A stretch of 64,000 nucleotides of DNA from Dermatemys mawii. Its lineage: Eukaryota; Chordata; Testudines; Dermatemydidae. This document shows positions 37,467-48,549 of this stretch, piece after piece. Each line of letters opens with the position of its first letter. The stretch's first letter is position 1. The stretch is taken from NCBI GenBank assembly GCA_007922305.1, contig ML677335.1, positions 15,343,734-15,407,733 of the forward strand, in the 5' to 3' direction. Under the pieces are notes generated by a model that was not told the origin of the DNA, ran no database searches, and saw nothing but the letters and a program-made list of their open reading frames with translations. The translations under genes were made by a program, and so were the position numbers.

Positions 37467-38329
37467 ATGAAGACAGTAAAAAAGAAAAATGAGTTCCACT
37501 TTCAGGAATATGCCAAGGTATTGAGTTAAAAGAAAAGTGCAAAGTAAATAGGGTTCCCTTCCTTCTCACTACAGCATCATATCAGGGACTTGGCCATCTC
37601 TCCACTACTGGCATGATAAAGCCCTGAGGAAATTCCTAGAGCAAAGGGAGGGGGTGGAATAATCATAGGCATAGTCTGACTTCTATATTTGGGTGGGAGG
37701 GGGGCAGCTCCAATCAAGCCAACCTGGCTGTACATAGTGGAAAGAGCAAATTCTGTGCCAGCCCATAGGGATATCATTTCAGATGGCAGGGCTGGGGTGG
37801 AGGGGAGGAGGAATGTCAACTTTAACTGTGATTCCAGGGGCTATTTAAGCAACTGAAAACTCTCTCTTTTTTTTCCCCGCAGATAATAACTTGAAAATGA
37901 TCTGGCAGGATGGGTAGTAAGGTAGAGCACCTTTAGCAGCTTTATTGCACTATGCTTCGCAGGTATAGCCAAGCCCTTCCAGGGGAGAAAGTTACAGCCT
38001 CCATGCTACCTAATTGTTGTATATGATCTAATGCTGGCCATTTCTCCTTATTTCTCACTGCAAAATGTCATTAAAACAGAGAAACAGATAAAATACTTTA
38101 TATATACATATCTTATATTACTTTTTCATGTAAGCAATTACTGTAGTTCACTCATGGTTGTTATGTGATTCTGAATTAAGCTGAGGCAGGGGCAGGGAGG
38201 ACTGCAGCAAGTAACAGGGGAGTGGGGATGAGCTGGGGTGGGGAGCAGTTCTGAGGGGACAGTCAGGGGACAGGAAGTAGGTAGGTGTTTAATAGGGGGT
38301 GGGGCCAGCCTGTTTAGGGAGGCACAACT

Positions 38330-38412
38330 TTCCCTAACCTGATATAACGTGGTTTCACTTATAACACGGTAAGATTTTTTGGCTCCCAAGGACTGCATTA
38401 TATCGGGGTAAA
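38330..38412. repeat. Tigger-like fragment
   Basis: Contains CCTGATATAACGTGGTTTCA, TTATAACACGGTAAGA and ATTATATCGGGGTAAAGGTG, resembling a DNA-element family with TATAACGCGG-type ends. Only a fragment. Confidence 0.4.
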
Positions 38413-38424
38413 GGTGTAGTGTAA

Positions 38425-38547
38425 ATGGTGGATTCTCTGTAACTTTAAGTCTTTAACCCATGATTTGAGGATTTGGGTAACTCAGCCAGAGGTTAGGGGT
38501 CTGTTACAGGAGTGAGTAGGAAGTGGGACTAGATGATCACGATGGTC
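38425..38547 (+). mobile_element. CR1 LINE 3' tail fragment
   Basis: Has CAGCCAGAGGTTAGGGGTCT, GTTACAGGAGTG and GGGACTAGATGATCACGATG, the end of a CR1 in plus orientation. It stops where the Harbinger transposase begins. Confidence 0.7.
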
Positions 38548-39933
38548 ATCTAGTCCCAGCTTGCAGCTTCTTGAATAGGCCAGTTCTTCGAAAGATGCAT
38601 GAGTCTTGCACTCTTCTGGGTGAGCCTGTGTTGATGTCAATGAAATGCCCATGGTGATCCACAAGCACCTGGAGAGCCATGGAAAAATACCCCTTTCGGT
38701 TAACGTACTCAGAAGCTAGGTGGTCTGGTGCCAGAATAGGAATATACGTCCCATCTATTGACCCTCCGCAGTTAGGGAAACCCATTTGTTCAAAGCCAGC
38801 CATAATGTCATGCATGTTACCCAGAGTCACGATTCTTCTGAGCAGGATGTGATTAATGGCCATGCAAACTTACATCAACACCATTCCAATGGTCGAGTCT
38901 CCTACTCCAAACTGGTTAGCGACAGATGGGTAGCTGTCTGGAGTTGCCAGCTTCCAGATTGCAATAGCCACCCGCTCCTCCATCGGCAGGGCAGCTCTCA
39001 GTCTTGTGTCTTTGCGTGCAGGGTGGGGGCAAGTTCAGCACACAGTCCCATGAAAGTGGCTTTTCTCATCTAAAAGTTCTGCAGCCACTGCTCGTCATCC
39101 CAGAATTGCATGTTGATGTGATCCCACCACTCAGTGCTTGTTTCTTAAGCCCAAAAGTGGCATTCCACAGTGGAGAGCATGTCAGTGAATGAAACAAGCA
39201 ATTTCATGTCATATACGTTACGCGACTCAATATCATTGTTGGAGTCATCCTCTGTGTCAGTTTGGATTTTAAGAGGTAACTCAACTGCCAAACGAGATGT
39301 GCTGGCAAGACTGTTCCTCAGCAGTTCAGGCTCCATTCCCGCACAACAAAAGGGAAGACAGAGCGCGCTGCACAGAAACTGTTGAAAGATGGCGCCAAAT
39401 GTGGATGGAAACACAGGAATTGCTGGGATGCGAAGTGATGCATCACGGGGCATTGGGACAGGATCCTGAATGCCCCACACCCCATGCCGCCTTCCCACAA
39501 GCCACAGCACCAGAATGGGAAGAGGTGCTCTGTGGGATAGCTGTCTATAATGCATCACTCCCAATGCTGCTTCAAGTGCAGCAAATGTGGCCATGCCAGT
39601 GCACTTGCAGCTGTTAGTGTGGACAGACTGGATCACTTTCCTTGGTGCGCTCTATAAAGGCTGAGGGGGGGAGGGATAGCTCAGTGGTTTGTGCATTGGT
39701 TTGCTAAACCCAGGATTCTGAGCTCAGCCCTAGAGAGGGCCATTTAGAGATCTGGGGCAAAAAATCTGTCAGGCAACAGCACTTGGACCTGCTAGGGTAG
39801 GCAGCAGACTGGGCCCAATGACCTTTCAAGGTCTTTCCAGTTCTATGAGTTAGGCATATCTCCATATGCTTATATTTTAAGGCTGGTTTAACCCAAAGCG
39901 CTCTACATCTGCAAGTGTAGCCAAGCCCAAAGA
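38548..39933 (-). pseudogene. Harbinger (HARBI1-like) transposase remnant
   Basis: The minus-strand frame 38546-38863 reads MAGFEQMGFPNCGGSIDGTY then IPILAPDHLASEYVNRKGYF and ALQVLVDHHGHF, then VQDSCIF. This is the DDE nuclease core of PIF/Harbinger transposases, with the first Asp in SIDGT and the second in the QDS block. Upstream on the same strand (39145-39636) a second frame represents the N-terminal part, out of frame with stops. The right tip 39886-39933 (complement of GCTTGGCTACACTTGCAG) continues the element beyond an inserted SINE. The third catalytic residue is missing, so the copy is inactive. Confidence 0.82.
39664..39878 (+). mobile_element. tRNA-derived turtle SINE nested in Harbinger
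   Basis: RNA polymerase III type SINE: A box TAGCTCAGTGG at 39677-39687, a degenerate B box near 39713-39723, then CAGACTGGGCCCAATGACCT and a 3' tail CTTTCCAGTTCTATGAG resembling a CR1 tail. It is flanked by the direct repeat AAGGCTG (39657-39663 and 39879-39885). Not a functional tRNA gene. Confidence 0.9.
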
Positions 39934-40149
39934 GTCATATAATGTCTCAACCAGCATTTTTATGTGACTACTGCTGAAGTTAAAGCACACCTTATCCTTT
40001 CCAGAATCAGGATCAACCTCTCTTGTTGTGCACTCAGGGAGCTTCAACTCTGGGAGTTTTGCCTGACAGAAGCTTTCTCCTGGAATAGGTCTGTATTTCT
40101 AACCAAGACACTGATTCCTGGAGTTTCCAAACAAATATATTTTACCTAA

Positions 40150-42240
40150 CACAAATTACTTTCATTGTCAGGAAAAATAGTTCACTCATCTTTATTTAAA
40201 GATAAATGATCATAAATTACAGCTGAATGCTACAGTATGTGCCAGGAATAGCATCCAACTTTAGTAGGAACTCTAATGGACTTCCTTCCCTCTCCTAGCT
40301 TATGAATTTCATTTTTATAAAACATTAAATGGATTTTTTCCTACAGATCTGGTTGCTCTGCCACTCATTGTATAATATAATTCTGAAAAGAGAGACGGGT
40401 AATGTTCACATGCCCCAAGGAGAGAGACTATGGGGCAAATTCTACCCTCATTTCTGTGTGAAATATTCCATTGAAATCCTATCAAATGTGGCCCATTTCC
40501 ATTAAAGGGCAGTGACTATCTTTTGCAGAAATGACACTATCTTAATTAATAATTTAAATGTTTCAAAATAAATAATGTATACATACTATGCAGTAATAGC
40601 AGTTGTCTTCTTTTTGTGGTTCAACTCTTAAGGAAACACCAGTCTGTTTTAGTAAGAATGAGTCCTGACATGATTCTGGAAACTAGGCCAACACATCACT
40701 GATTATGCACTTTGGAGGAAAAGTGGGGGGGGGGCGGGGAGGTAGAGAAGATTTACAGCTCTTGAATCTCTCTTCCTTGCACTGTGTCCATAAAAGACTA
40801 CATATAAGCAAGGTGAAGTTCTCATGGCAGAGTGAAATTCTGCAATGAAGATTTCAGTCTCTGTTGTTTTTGATGGTGAAGTTCTCTTAGAAATGTATTA
40901 TAATAAACAGTTCTTCTGAGAATAACATCTAGAAAACTTCATACTAAAAGAGCATGCTTTCTTATACTCTGATGTTGCTTGAAAATACTCAACCCTTGAT
41001 AGCCTTTTACACTAAGGCCTCTATATTTCATGGAGCATTAAGAAGCCTTAAAAGGGGTAGAAATAGGAAATATCCCCTGCACGGGGAAATTCCCCAACTG
41101 GCATAGAGATGCACAGACTTGATGTTGGCCCTGGTCTGCACTACTGGTATATGTAATTATGGCCAGGGTGCATTGGCATCTCCAAAATACAGAGAGAACA
41201 AAGGTGACCTAAAATCACTTCCATCCTCTCTCAATTCCTGCCCCAAGCCCAGGAATGGTGTGACTGAGTACTGTACCACTGTATCCAGAAAATCTAATAC
41301 AGATATTAAAAACATTCAAGAACTAAATGACTCCCCTTGGTTTAATTTTTCAAATCCTTGAGAAAGTCTGCATAAATTCTCGATTATGTTTGTTAAATAG
41401 ATACATATACCAGTTTTCGAAGACTGCCCAGGCACAACTACTGCATGGTTAGTTTCAGAAAAAGTAGTAGGGAATCACTATATCACAGGAATATTCCCAC
41501 TGTCAGTAAAACAGGTTTAATATGCATGCACTTTTTGAGTATTGCTAAGAGTTTAGTAGTTGCTGCATTTCTGTACATAGTTTTCTTCCAGTACTGAATG
41601 TAATTGCAAAGCCTCCGAGATTCTTTGTATGAAAAGAATTAGATAAAAACAAACTCTATTTTACTTGGGCTATGTACTGCCCTTAGTCAATGGTAGAGCT
41701 CCCACTGGTATCAAGGGATTTGCATGTACATATTGAGGTCAAAGTAGTATATGGCTCTAGATACTTAAATAGCTTGTTTGTTTCTTTGCCATCTAAAAAT
41801 AAGACACTTCTATCAGTGCAAATATGCAAAAAAGCAGTCTTCTCATTGCTAAACATTCCTAACAAAATAATCAGTACAATTTGAAACACACATCCAAATA
41901 AGTCAATAAAATGACATTTCAGTAAGTGCAATTCTCCTTTTTTTAGCTGCACTTCTACAGTAATTTAGGCATAGCCTATGCATTTAGACACAGCCTTCAG
42001 TATGGGTCAGAGTAAAATGTTCAAATGCACCTTGTTACTTGGGAGCATGAGTTCCACTGAAAGTCAGTGAAGATAAATGGGCAGCACTGAGGCACGGGGG
42101 AACTTTATTCCCCACTATTTCCCTATACAAAACCCTGCTGAAATGAGATTATTAATTGTAATTCTAAAATGATGTAGAAATTTTCTAAACAGTGGGCAGC
42201 TGAAACTGAAATTAATTCTGCCTGTCAGGATGTGCTTTGA
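40150..42240. other. Intergenic, nothing recognised
   Basis: AT-rich sequence with a G-rich run at 40726-40741. Small open frames (41119-41361, 41683-41952) have no similarity I know. Confidence 0.6.
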
Positions 42241-42254
42241 AATCTTTATACAAA

Positions 42255-42535
42255 GGGCTTGTCTTCACTAGAGCCGGGAGAGATCGATCTTATGGCGATC
42301 AATTTATCGCGTCTCGTCAAGACGCGACAAATCAATCGCCAACAGCACCCCATCGACTCCGTAACTCCAGCTCGCCAAAAGGCGCAAGCTGGAGTTGACA
42401 GGGGAGTGCGCCGCCGACTGCCGCCGTGAGGACAGCAGGTAAGTCGGATCTAGATACACAGATTTCAGCTACATTATTAACGTAGCTGAAATTGCGTATC
42501 TACAGTCGATCCCCCATGCTAGTGAAGACCAGCCC
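42255..42535. mobile_element. MITE with inverted ends
   Basis: GGGCTTGTCTTCACTA at 42255-42270 is mirrored by TAGTGAAGACCAGCCC at 42520-42535 (15 of 16). It is flanked by AAA on each side, too short to call as a duplication. Inside are two further palindromes: TCGCGTCTCGTCAAGACGCGA and a GATTTCAGCTAC/GTAGCTGAAATTG pair. Confidence 0.85.
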
Positions 42536-42913
42536 AAAGAGGAGTGACCCTCTGGATTAGTTTGGTGTTGCTGTGCTGAAATGCAGATGCAGTCAAATTT
42601 GTTTGCCTGTTACACAAATTGTAGTTAATAAAAGCTCCTGTTGGTGCTCATTGTTTTGTAGTATTTTTAGCCTGGGCATACATTTGCAACAAAACTATCA
42701 CAGATAAATCCATGGTTCATGCTTTTCTTTTTTATGCTATTTGGAAGTCGTTACTTCTGTCATAAAGTGTGATTATGGGCAGAAAAATTACTTTATAAAA
42801 ATAGCATCTGTTCACTCAACAAATCAGCTCCCTATTTTCAGAGTCTAATTTGCTTGCTTTGGTGACAAAAATAACTTCTACAGTATTGCTTTTTAATATA
42901 TGGAAATATACCT

Positions 42914-43104
42914 ATCTCATAGAACTGGAAAGATCTTGGAAGGTCATTGAGTCTAGTCCTCTGCCTATCCTAGCAGGACCAAGTACTGTCCCCTGACAGA
43001 TTTTTTTGCCCCAGATCCCTAAATGGCCCCCCCTCAAGGATTGAACTTACAAGCATGGCTTTGGCATACCAATGGTCAAACCACTGAGCTATCCTTCCCA
43101 CCTT
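42914..43104 (-). mobile_element. tRNA-derived turtle SINE
   Basis: Reverse-oriented copy of the family at 39664-39878: A box complement CCACTGAGCTA at 43081-43091, B box complement AGGATTGAACT at 43038-43048 (closer to the GTTCAANNCC consensus than the other copy), and 3' tail complement TCTCATAGAACTGGAAAGAT. Confidence 0.9.
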
Positions 43105-43696
43105 TTGTTAGCAGTACAGGATCAATGTACCCACATATGAGAAAATGAGCTGAATTCTATTCTGATTCAAACATCACTAGCAGAATTGTTATCTAAGTTC
43201 CAAGGTGGGGGTGGGGAGGAGAGGAATGTCAAATTTTGCTCTCTGTGACCCCTGTTCAATACCACCAAAGACAAAAAAGAAACACAAGCACACCAGAAAC
43301 ATACAAAAATCAAACACGCTGTAAGAAACCAAACACCATAAGGGTCAGATTTGCAAAAGTGTGCAGCACCCAGTGGCTCCCATTGTAACACTTATGGCCA
43401 GATTTTTAGAACTTGCCTAAATTGCTGATCTCACTGAAAACCTGGCCCCACAGTCTGTGTAACTATGGGCAAAGTTGGATTGCACAGGAATAAAACAGAA
43501 TCTTTATTATTAGATGTTAGCACAAAACCCAGAAAGAATACAGTCCTCCTTTCAGATTCCAACTTGAGTTTACAGTGTTGGAGGTGAGAAAAAAAAATTA
43601 CTTAAAAATTTGATCTGAAAGTCACTGAGAAGCAAGCTACATGTAACTTACACTGCCATTCTTAGAGAGACAGTTTACAAAGTAGAATCACGCTTT

Positions 43697-43775
43697 GGGA
43701 CAGATCCTCATCTAGCATAAATTGGAATAGGTCCATTGACATCAATGCATATACAATGATTTACACCAGGGGATT
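43697..43775. repeat. Short palindromic ancient repeat
   Basis: GACAGATCCTCATCTAGCAT and AATGATTTACACCAGGGG are the arms of a worn palindrome with TCCATTGACATCAATG at its centre, a pattern common to an old amniote MITE. Confidence 0.45.
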
Positions 43776-43779
43776 TGCC

Positions 43780-45070
43780 CTTTGAGCACAACTAATGAAC
43801 AGGATCTTTACCTTGTTGACACAGTGGCAGTGGTATCCTTAAATTCCCCTTAATATTTTGCAGCTTTTGTTGATGCATTTTCTTTATGTTTTTGACAGTA
43901 ACACCACTTTTATGGTGATGTTTAATACAACGAGTCAAGTATGTGTGAAGCACTACAGTTCTTTTAATTCACAGCAACTCCACTTTAGCTTCCTCTCAGT
44001 TTGAACATTATGATGTTGTGGAAGCTACATTATTTAGTGAGCTTACAGTAGAGTCTGCTGCACTCAAGAGAACAATCCAAGCAAGAATCATAGGCCTAGC
44101 ATTTCCATGAAGTTTCCAGAGCTCAACTAGAAACATTAAAATAAATTGGGCTGTGAGCCAACAGCAATATTTATACAGTCGATAATGGCAGCATGGCCCC
44201 ATTGAGACTATCTGATTCAACTGCAGTTGTAATGGTCCTGTTTGTCATTTAAAAAATAGTTCTCAAAAGCAGTTATGAGAACAGTTTTAAAAAATAAGGT
44301 TACTATAAAAAATATCTGTAAAAGTACTTCATGTTTCTGGATGCTATGTATGAGTGATTGTTGTAGGATTTCCTTTTGCTTCTTATTTTGAGGACTTTTT
44401 ATATTTCAGCGATAGATTAACCCTTTGTGTTATTGTGGACCACGCCTAAAAATATTACCACCCAACCTGTTCCTCTTCAAAGCAGGAAGTTAAAAAGTAC
44501 CACCATTTGTTGTCATGTTTATATGAAGAACATCAACATATTCATAGCCAAATGAATGTTTCAAATATATTTTATCAGCTTAGGCCTAGTCATCATTTAA
44601 AATCAAGGACAATCTTTGAGGCCCCCAGAACCCATGGTGATGAATTCCCTAATTTTGGTACTCTTTAAATGTCAATTCTAATCTCAGAATTAATCTTTAA
44701 AGTGAGTTTCTAGCTTTATGTATTGTGGAAATATACTTAATTTCTAAATGAAAATGACTGCTAATATCAGACATTTGTCACAGTTTCTCTTGCTTCCCAC
44801 TAGAGCTGCCCAGTGGTTTTTAGAACCATGAAGCCTGAGGCTGAGGGTTCTCCAATTCTGGACAGGACATGACCAATTAATTCATTGCTATTGGGGGAAC
44901 TATCCAGGCAGACATCTGTGATGCGAGAATTGATGCAAACTCCTTGGCTCACAGCTAAGCTAACTCATTCAGTGAGCTGGTACAGCAGCTGCCAGCCATA
45001 AGAGGGCAACTTAGTAGAAAAGCTAATTCAGCTATAAACAGATAGCAAGAGCATGACAGAGGAAAAGAGA
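43780..45070. other. Intergenic, nothing recognised
   Basis: No coding similarity, inverted ends or known repeat words seen. Confidence 0.6.
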
Positions 45071-45075
45071 ATCTG

Positions 45076-45400
45076 CCTCCCACCTTCAACAGTAGAAGCA
45101 GATTGCTGCCTCCTGATGGATCTAGAAGAGTTAATAGTCGAGCAGAAGGGCAGGGGACTTGGCCTCCCCACCTTCAGTAGTGGCAGCAATAGTGACAGTC
45201 CCAAAGGTGGGTAAGAAGAGAGATCCATCCAGCCATCCCTTACCTTCAACAGTACCAACAGCAGAAACCTTCCTGAGAGGAGTGTAAGAAGAGCCAACAT
45301 ATGGGGCAGAAAAAAGGAGAGCTGGCATACCCCACCTTTACTAGGTGCAGCAGCTCCCAGAGTATGGGGAAGCAGGGAGGCACTAAAGGGAGGAAGAGGA
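45076..45400. repeat. Degenerate minisatellite, units of about 70-90 bp
   Basis: The motif (C)ACCTTCA(A/G)(C/T)AGT followed by AGCAG-rich sequence recurs at 45081, 45169, 45241 and, more degenerately, 45333. A 177-codon open frame runs through it on the minus strand but reads as low-complexity Leu/Ser/Pro. It is best seen as repeat, not a gene. Confidence 0.6.
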
Positions 45401-45994
45401 TGGGAGAACTCTAATGAAGGAAAAGAAAGATGGCAGCCACTCTGGGGAGAGACCAATAAGTGAGGACCTGTTTGCACTAAGATATTTTGCACTGTTGCAT
45501 AGCACAATGTAGCACCACCAGTGCTAGCAACCATGAAAGCACAATTGTAAACCAGGTTCAAGTGTTCTTATCATTGTGTCTTCTAATCCTGATGATCCCA
45601 GACCTACCCAGTTTCCACTCTGACCTTCTGCACTGATTCTGGACCCCTTGGGTGTTGGCTGTATACTCCAGAAGATCTACCTCCCCTCTGCAAAAGAAGG
45701 GACAGATTTCTGCTTATGTCCAGAGCAAAACTTGCTGCATTGTTCCTTTGCCACCTAATCACCAGTGTAGTATAGCATGTGACGGAACATACATTTTCAG
45801 TCTGTGAAATGGTGAAAGAAATTTTGTTTTAATTGACATTTCAGTGTACGTGTATTTAACTTTCTGAGATCATTAACATGATATTCTGTGTATTTTCAGT
45901 GTTACAACATTCCTTTACAGTGCTACAGAAGTATGTACTAGCATCTAAAAAGGCCTACTGGTGATTTTATGATGTAGACAGCTGTCTACTGTCT

Positions 45995-46118
45995 AGGCTT
46001 GCCAACCCTCCAGGATTGTCCTGGAGTCTCCAGGAATTAAAGATTAATCTTTAATTAAATTAGATTATGTCCTGTGATGAAACCTCCAGGAATACATCCA
46101 ACCAAAATTGGCAATCCT
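45995..46118. mobile_element. Short MITE
   Basis: AGGCTTGCCAA at 45995-46005 is mirrored by TTGGCAATCCT at 46108-46118 (10 of 11). Inside lies AATTAAAGATTAATCTTTAA, itself palindromic. 124 bp. Confidence 0.7.
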
Positions 46119-46924
46119 ACTACTGTCCTTGTACTACTACTGTCTCTGCCATGTTTATTCTGTGGCAGATCATTTCAGTCTCTAGAGCTTTCAGTCTGGC
46201 ACATGGCATTAGTATTAAAGTCATTAAAAGATTATATACACATACACATTATATAATGAATTTAGCCTACCAAGAATCTCATTAAAAAGTTATTATGATT
46301 GTGCATTAACTTCTTTTTCATAGTTTTATTAAGTTGCATTGAAATTAAGGGAATTCAGAAACTAACACCCCCTGAAAGGAATTAACAGTTCTAAATTTGG
46401 AGAAGAATTTAAAAGTAAATTATGCTGAAAATCTCCAAACTATTGACGTTTTCATAAGAAAGCAAGGAATGTATAAACATAGATTAATCTGTAGAGCTGC
46501 TGTGGTGGGGAAACTTGTTAATGACAACCATACCAATAAAGAAATCCATTAAAGGGGGATAATTCTGCTTTTCAGTTCTGCAGCAGAAGTTAAATAATGG
46601 GGGTGGGAGGACTAAAACATGCTATAAGTACAGCAGCAAAGAAGACAGAGTCAAGTGGGTATTTCAACAATGAAAGCAATATAGCCATAGTTTACTTTCT
46701 CTTTAAACTATATTGTATCCTATCAGATTTGTTTTGTATAAGTGGGTAGCATGTGAGCAGAGCTACAGCACATTTCAGTGTTAAAGCACGGTAAAAATAC
46801 ATACATGCATTCCCTTGTTTCTTGATACACAGGTAGTTTTGTGCACAATAGACACAACATAGATACATAATAATTTATTCAAGATGAACATTGACAAGAA
46901 GCCAGTGGCATGTCATTGTTTTTT

Positions 46925-47105
46925 ATATTTATTATTTATTTGTTGGGCACCAACAGTGCACCTAACATTGTATGGAACGTGGACAAGACAAGACATGGTC
47001 TGTGGACCAAAGATCTTACAAGCCAAGCAGCAGTAAAGTGGGACTAAGGCCACAATCCTGCAATTGCATTTGTTCAAGCAGACTCCTTTGCCTGCACAGA
47101 CACCT
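46925..47105 (+). repeat. L2/MIR-like fragment
   Basis: TTATTTATTTGTTGGGCACC, ACAAGACAAGACATGGTCTG and AAAGATCTTACAAGCC follow the layout of the copy at 11579-11835, strongly diverged. Confidence 0.45.
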
Positions 47106-47109
47106 ACCA

Positions 47110-48395
47110 TGCTCTAGTTCAACAAGAAATTATGCAGGAATTAATGGGTGAAATTCTGTACCCAGGTCAGCCAAAATAATCATAGTCTTTTGGCTTGTTT
47201 CCCTTGAATATAAGAAAACACTACAATATTCTGTAACAGTGGTCATTGTTTAGTTTACAGTAGTGTCCTGGAATGTCTGAGACCATACTGTTAGATTTTT
47301 AAAAGTATTTTTAGTATAAGACAGAATAAAACATAAGGGTGGCAGAATCTGGCCATTTTCCCCATTTTATTTTAATGGAATTACTAGCAGAGCAAGGTAA
47401 TACTCAGCATGTGTAAGGGTGGCACTATTTAGTCCAAAGTGACCAATAGTTGATCATCTAGAGGAGAGTGAAGGACAGAGAGATATAAAGAGACTGTTCG
47501 AAGTGCAGTGAAATGAAATGAATAAGTAAAATTCTATTTTCACCTATTTTTAAAACTACTTGTACAGAACTATGCTGACCCCTCATTTAATAATACTGAA
47601 TGCCAGCCAGACTAGAATTGATTCTGTGTTCGGACCAGTGCACTACTGATTGCCAGATTATGAAAATAATACGGGTTATATTTCAAATGAAATAAAATGT
47701 GATGTTATTTTATGACAAAGATTATTGAGAAATTAAACACTGGATATAATCTATCTTTCTATCCAAAGTACTTTCAAGATGCCTATCACTTTGGTATCTA
47801 AACTGTGAGAGAAGTATAAGTATCTTAAAATGGAACAAAACAGTCAGACTTTTCATAGAAACATCAAATTGTATTCTCTGCAGTCAATAAAAACACAATG
47901 TATTGTGCTAGGTACATAATTGTAAAAATTAAAATCACAGTCTCACAAATTAGTTAATGCAAGTGCATGTAGCATGTAGGAAATATTTCAGAAAGACATC
48001 TTGGATGAAATCCTGCCTCCATCAAAGTCACATTCACCTTTAAACAAAATATTAAAATATTAAAGAAGGATTGATTACCATTCTTGCTACCTCAACATTC
48101 TTGTTTGAAGACACCAATACAGAGGCCAAAAGATCATTCCCACCTCCAGCCTATCCACATGACAAGAAAGCCATCTCTCGTGGATCTTCCCCATCTCCCG
48201 TAGGGAGGGGTTTAGCTGCCTTCACAGCATCATGCTTTTGAACTTGCAGGGGACCATCCATTAGTCTGTGGAAACATGGATGGCATCTAGGAAGGTCAGT
48301 GGAAAAATAGGCAGCATTGGGTGAAAGAAGAAAGGATGTTGCAGAGTGCTAGCCTGGGAACTGGAAGATATAGGTAGAATTTCCTATTCTGTAAC
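47110..48395. other. Intergenic, nothing recognised
   Basis: AT-rich, no coding or repeat signal I can name. Confidence 0.55.
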
Positions 48396-48399
48396 AGAC

Positions 48400-48545
48400 T
48401 TTCTGTGTGACACTTAGTTTCTATGAGTCTCAGTTTCCCAGCTGTATAATGGGGACGCTTCCCTGCCTCACAGCAATGTCATGAGGAGAATACAAAGAAG
48501 ATTTTGAAGTGCTCAGATACTGTAACCACATACATAACTTACATA
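48400..48545 (-). repeat. MIR-like fragment
   Basis: Contains GAGTCTCAGTTTCCCAGCTG, TATAATGGGGACGCTTCCC and TGCCTCACAGCAATGTCATG, the complement form of the MIR tail. Confidence 0.75.
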
Positions 48546-48549
48546 CCCA

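Noticed and set aside
37961..37976. AGGTATAGCCAAGCCC as the other end of the Harbinger element
   Set aside because: It has the same orientation as the tip at 39914-39928, not inverted, so it cannot be the paired end of the same copy.
39669..39745. Possible tRNA gene (A box present)
   Set aside because: Flanking duplication, CR1-like tail and a second copy at 42914-43104 show it is a SINE head, and no intact cloverleaf is apparent.
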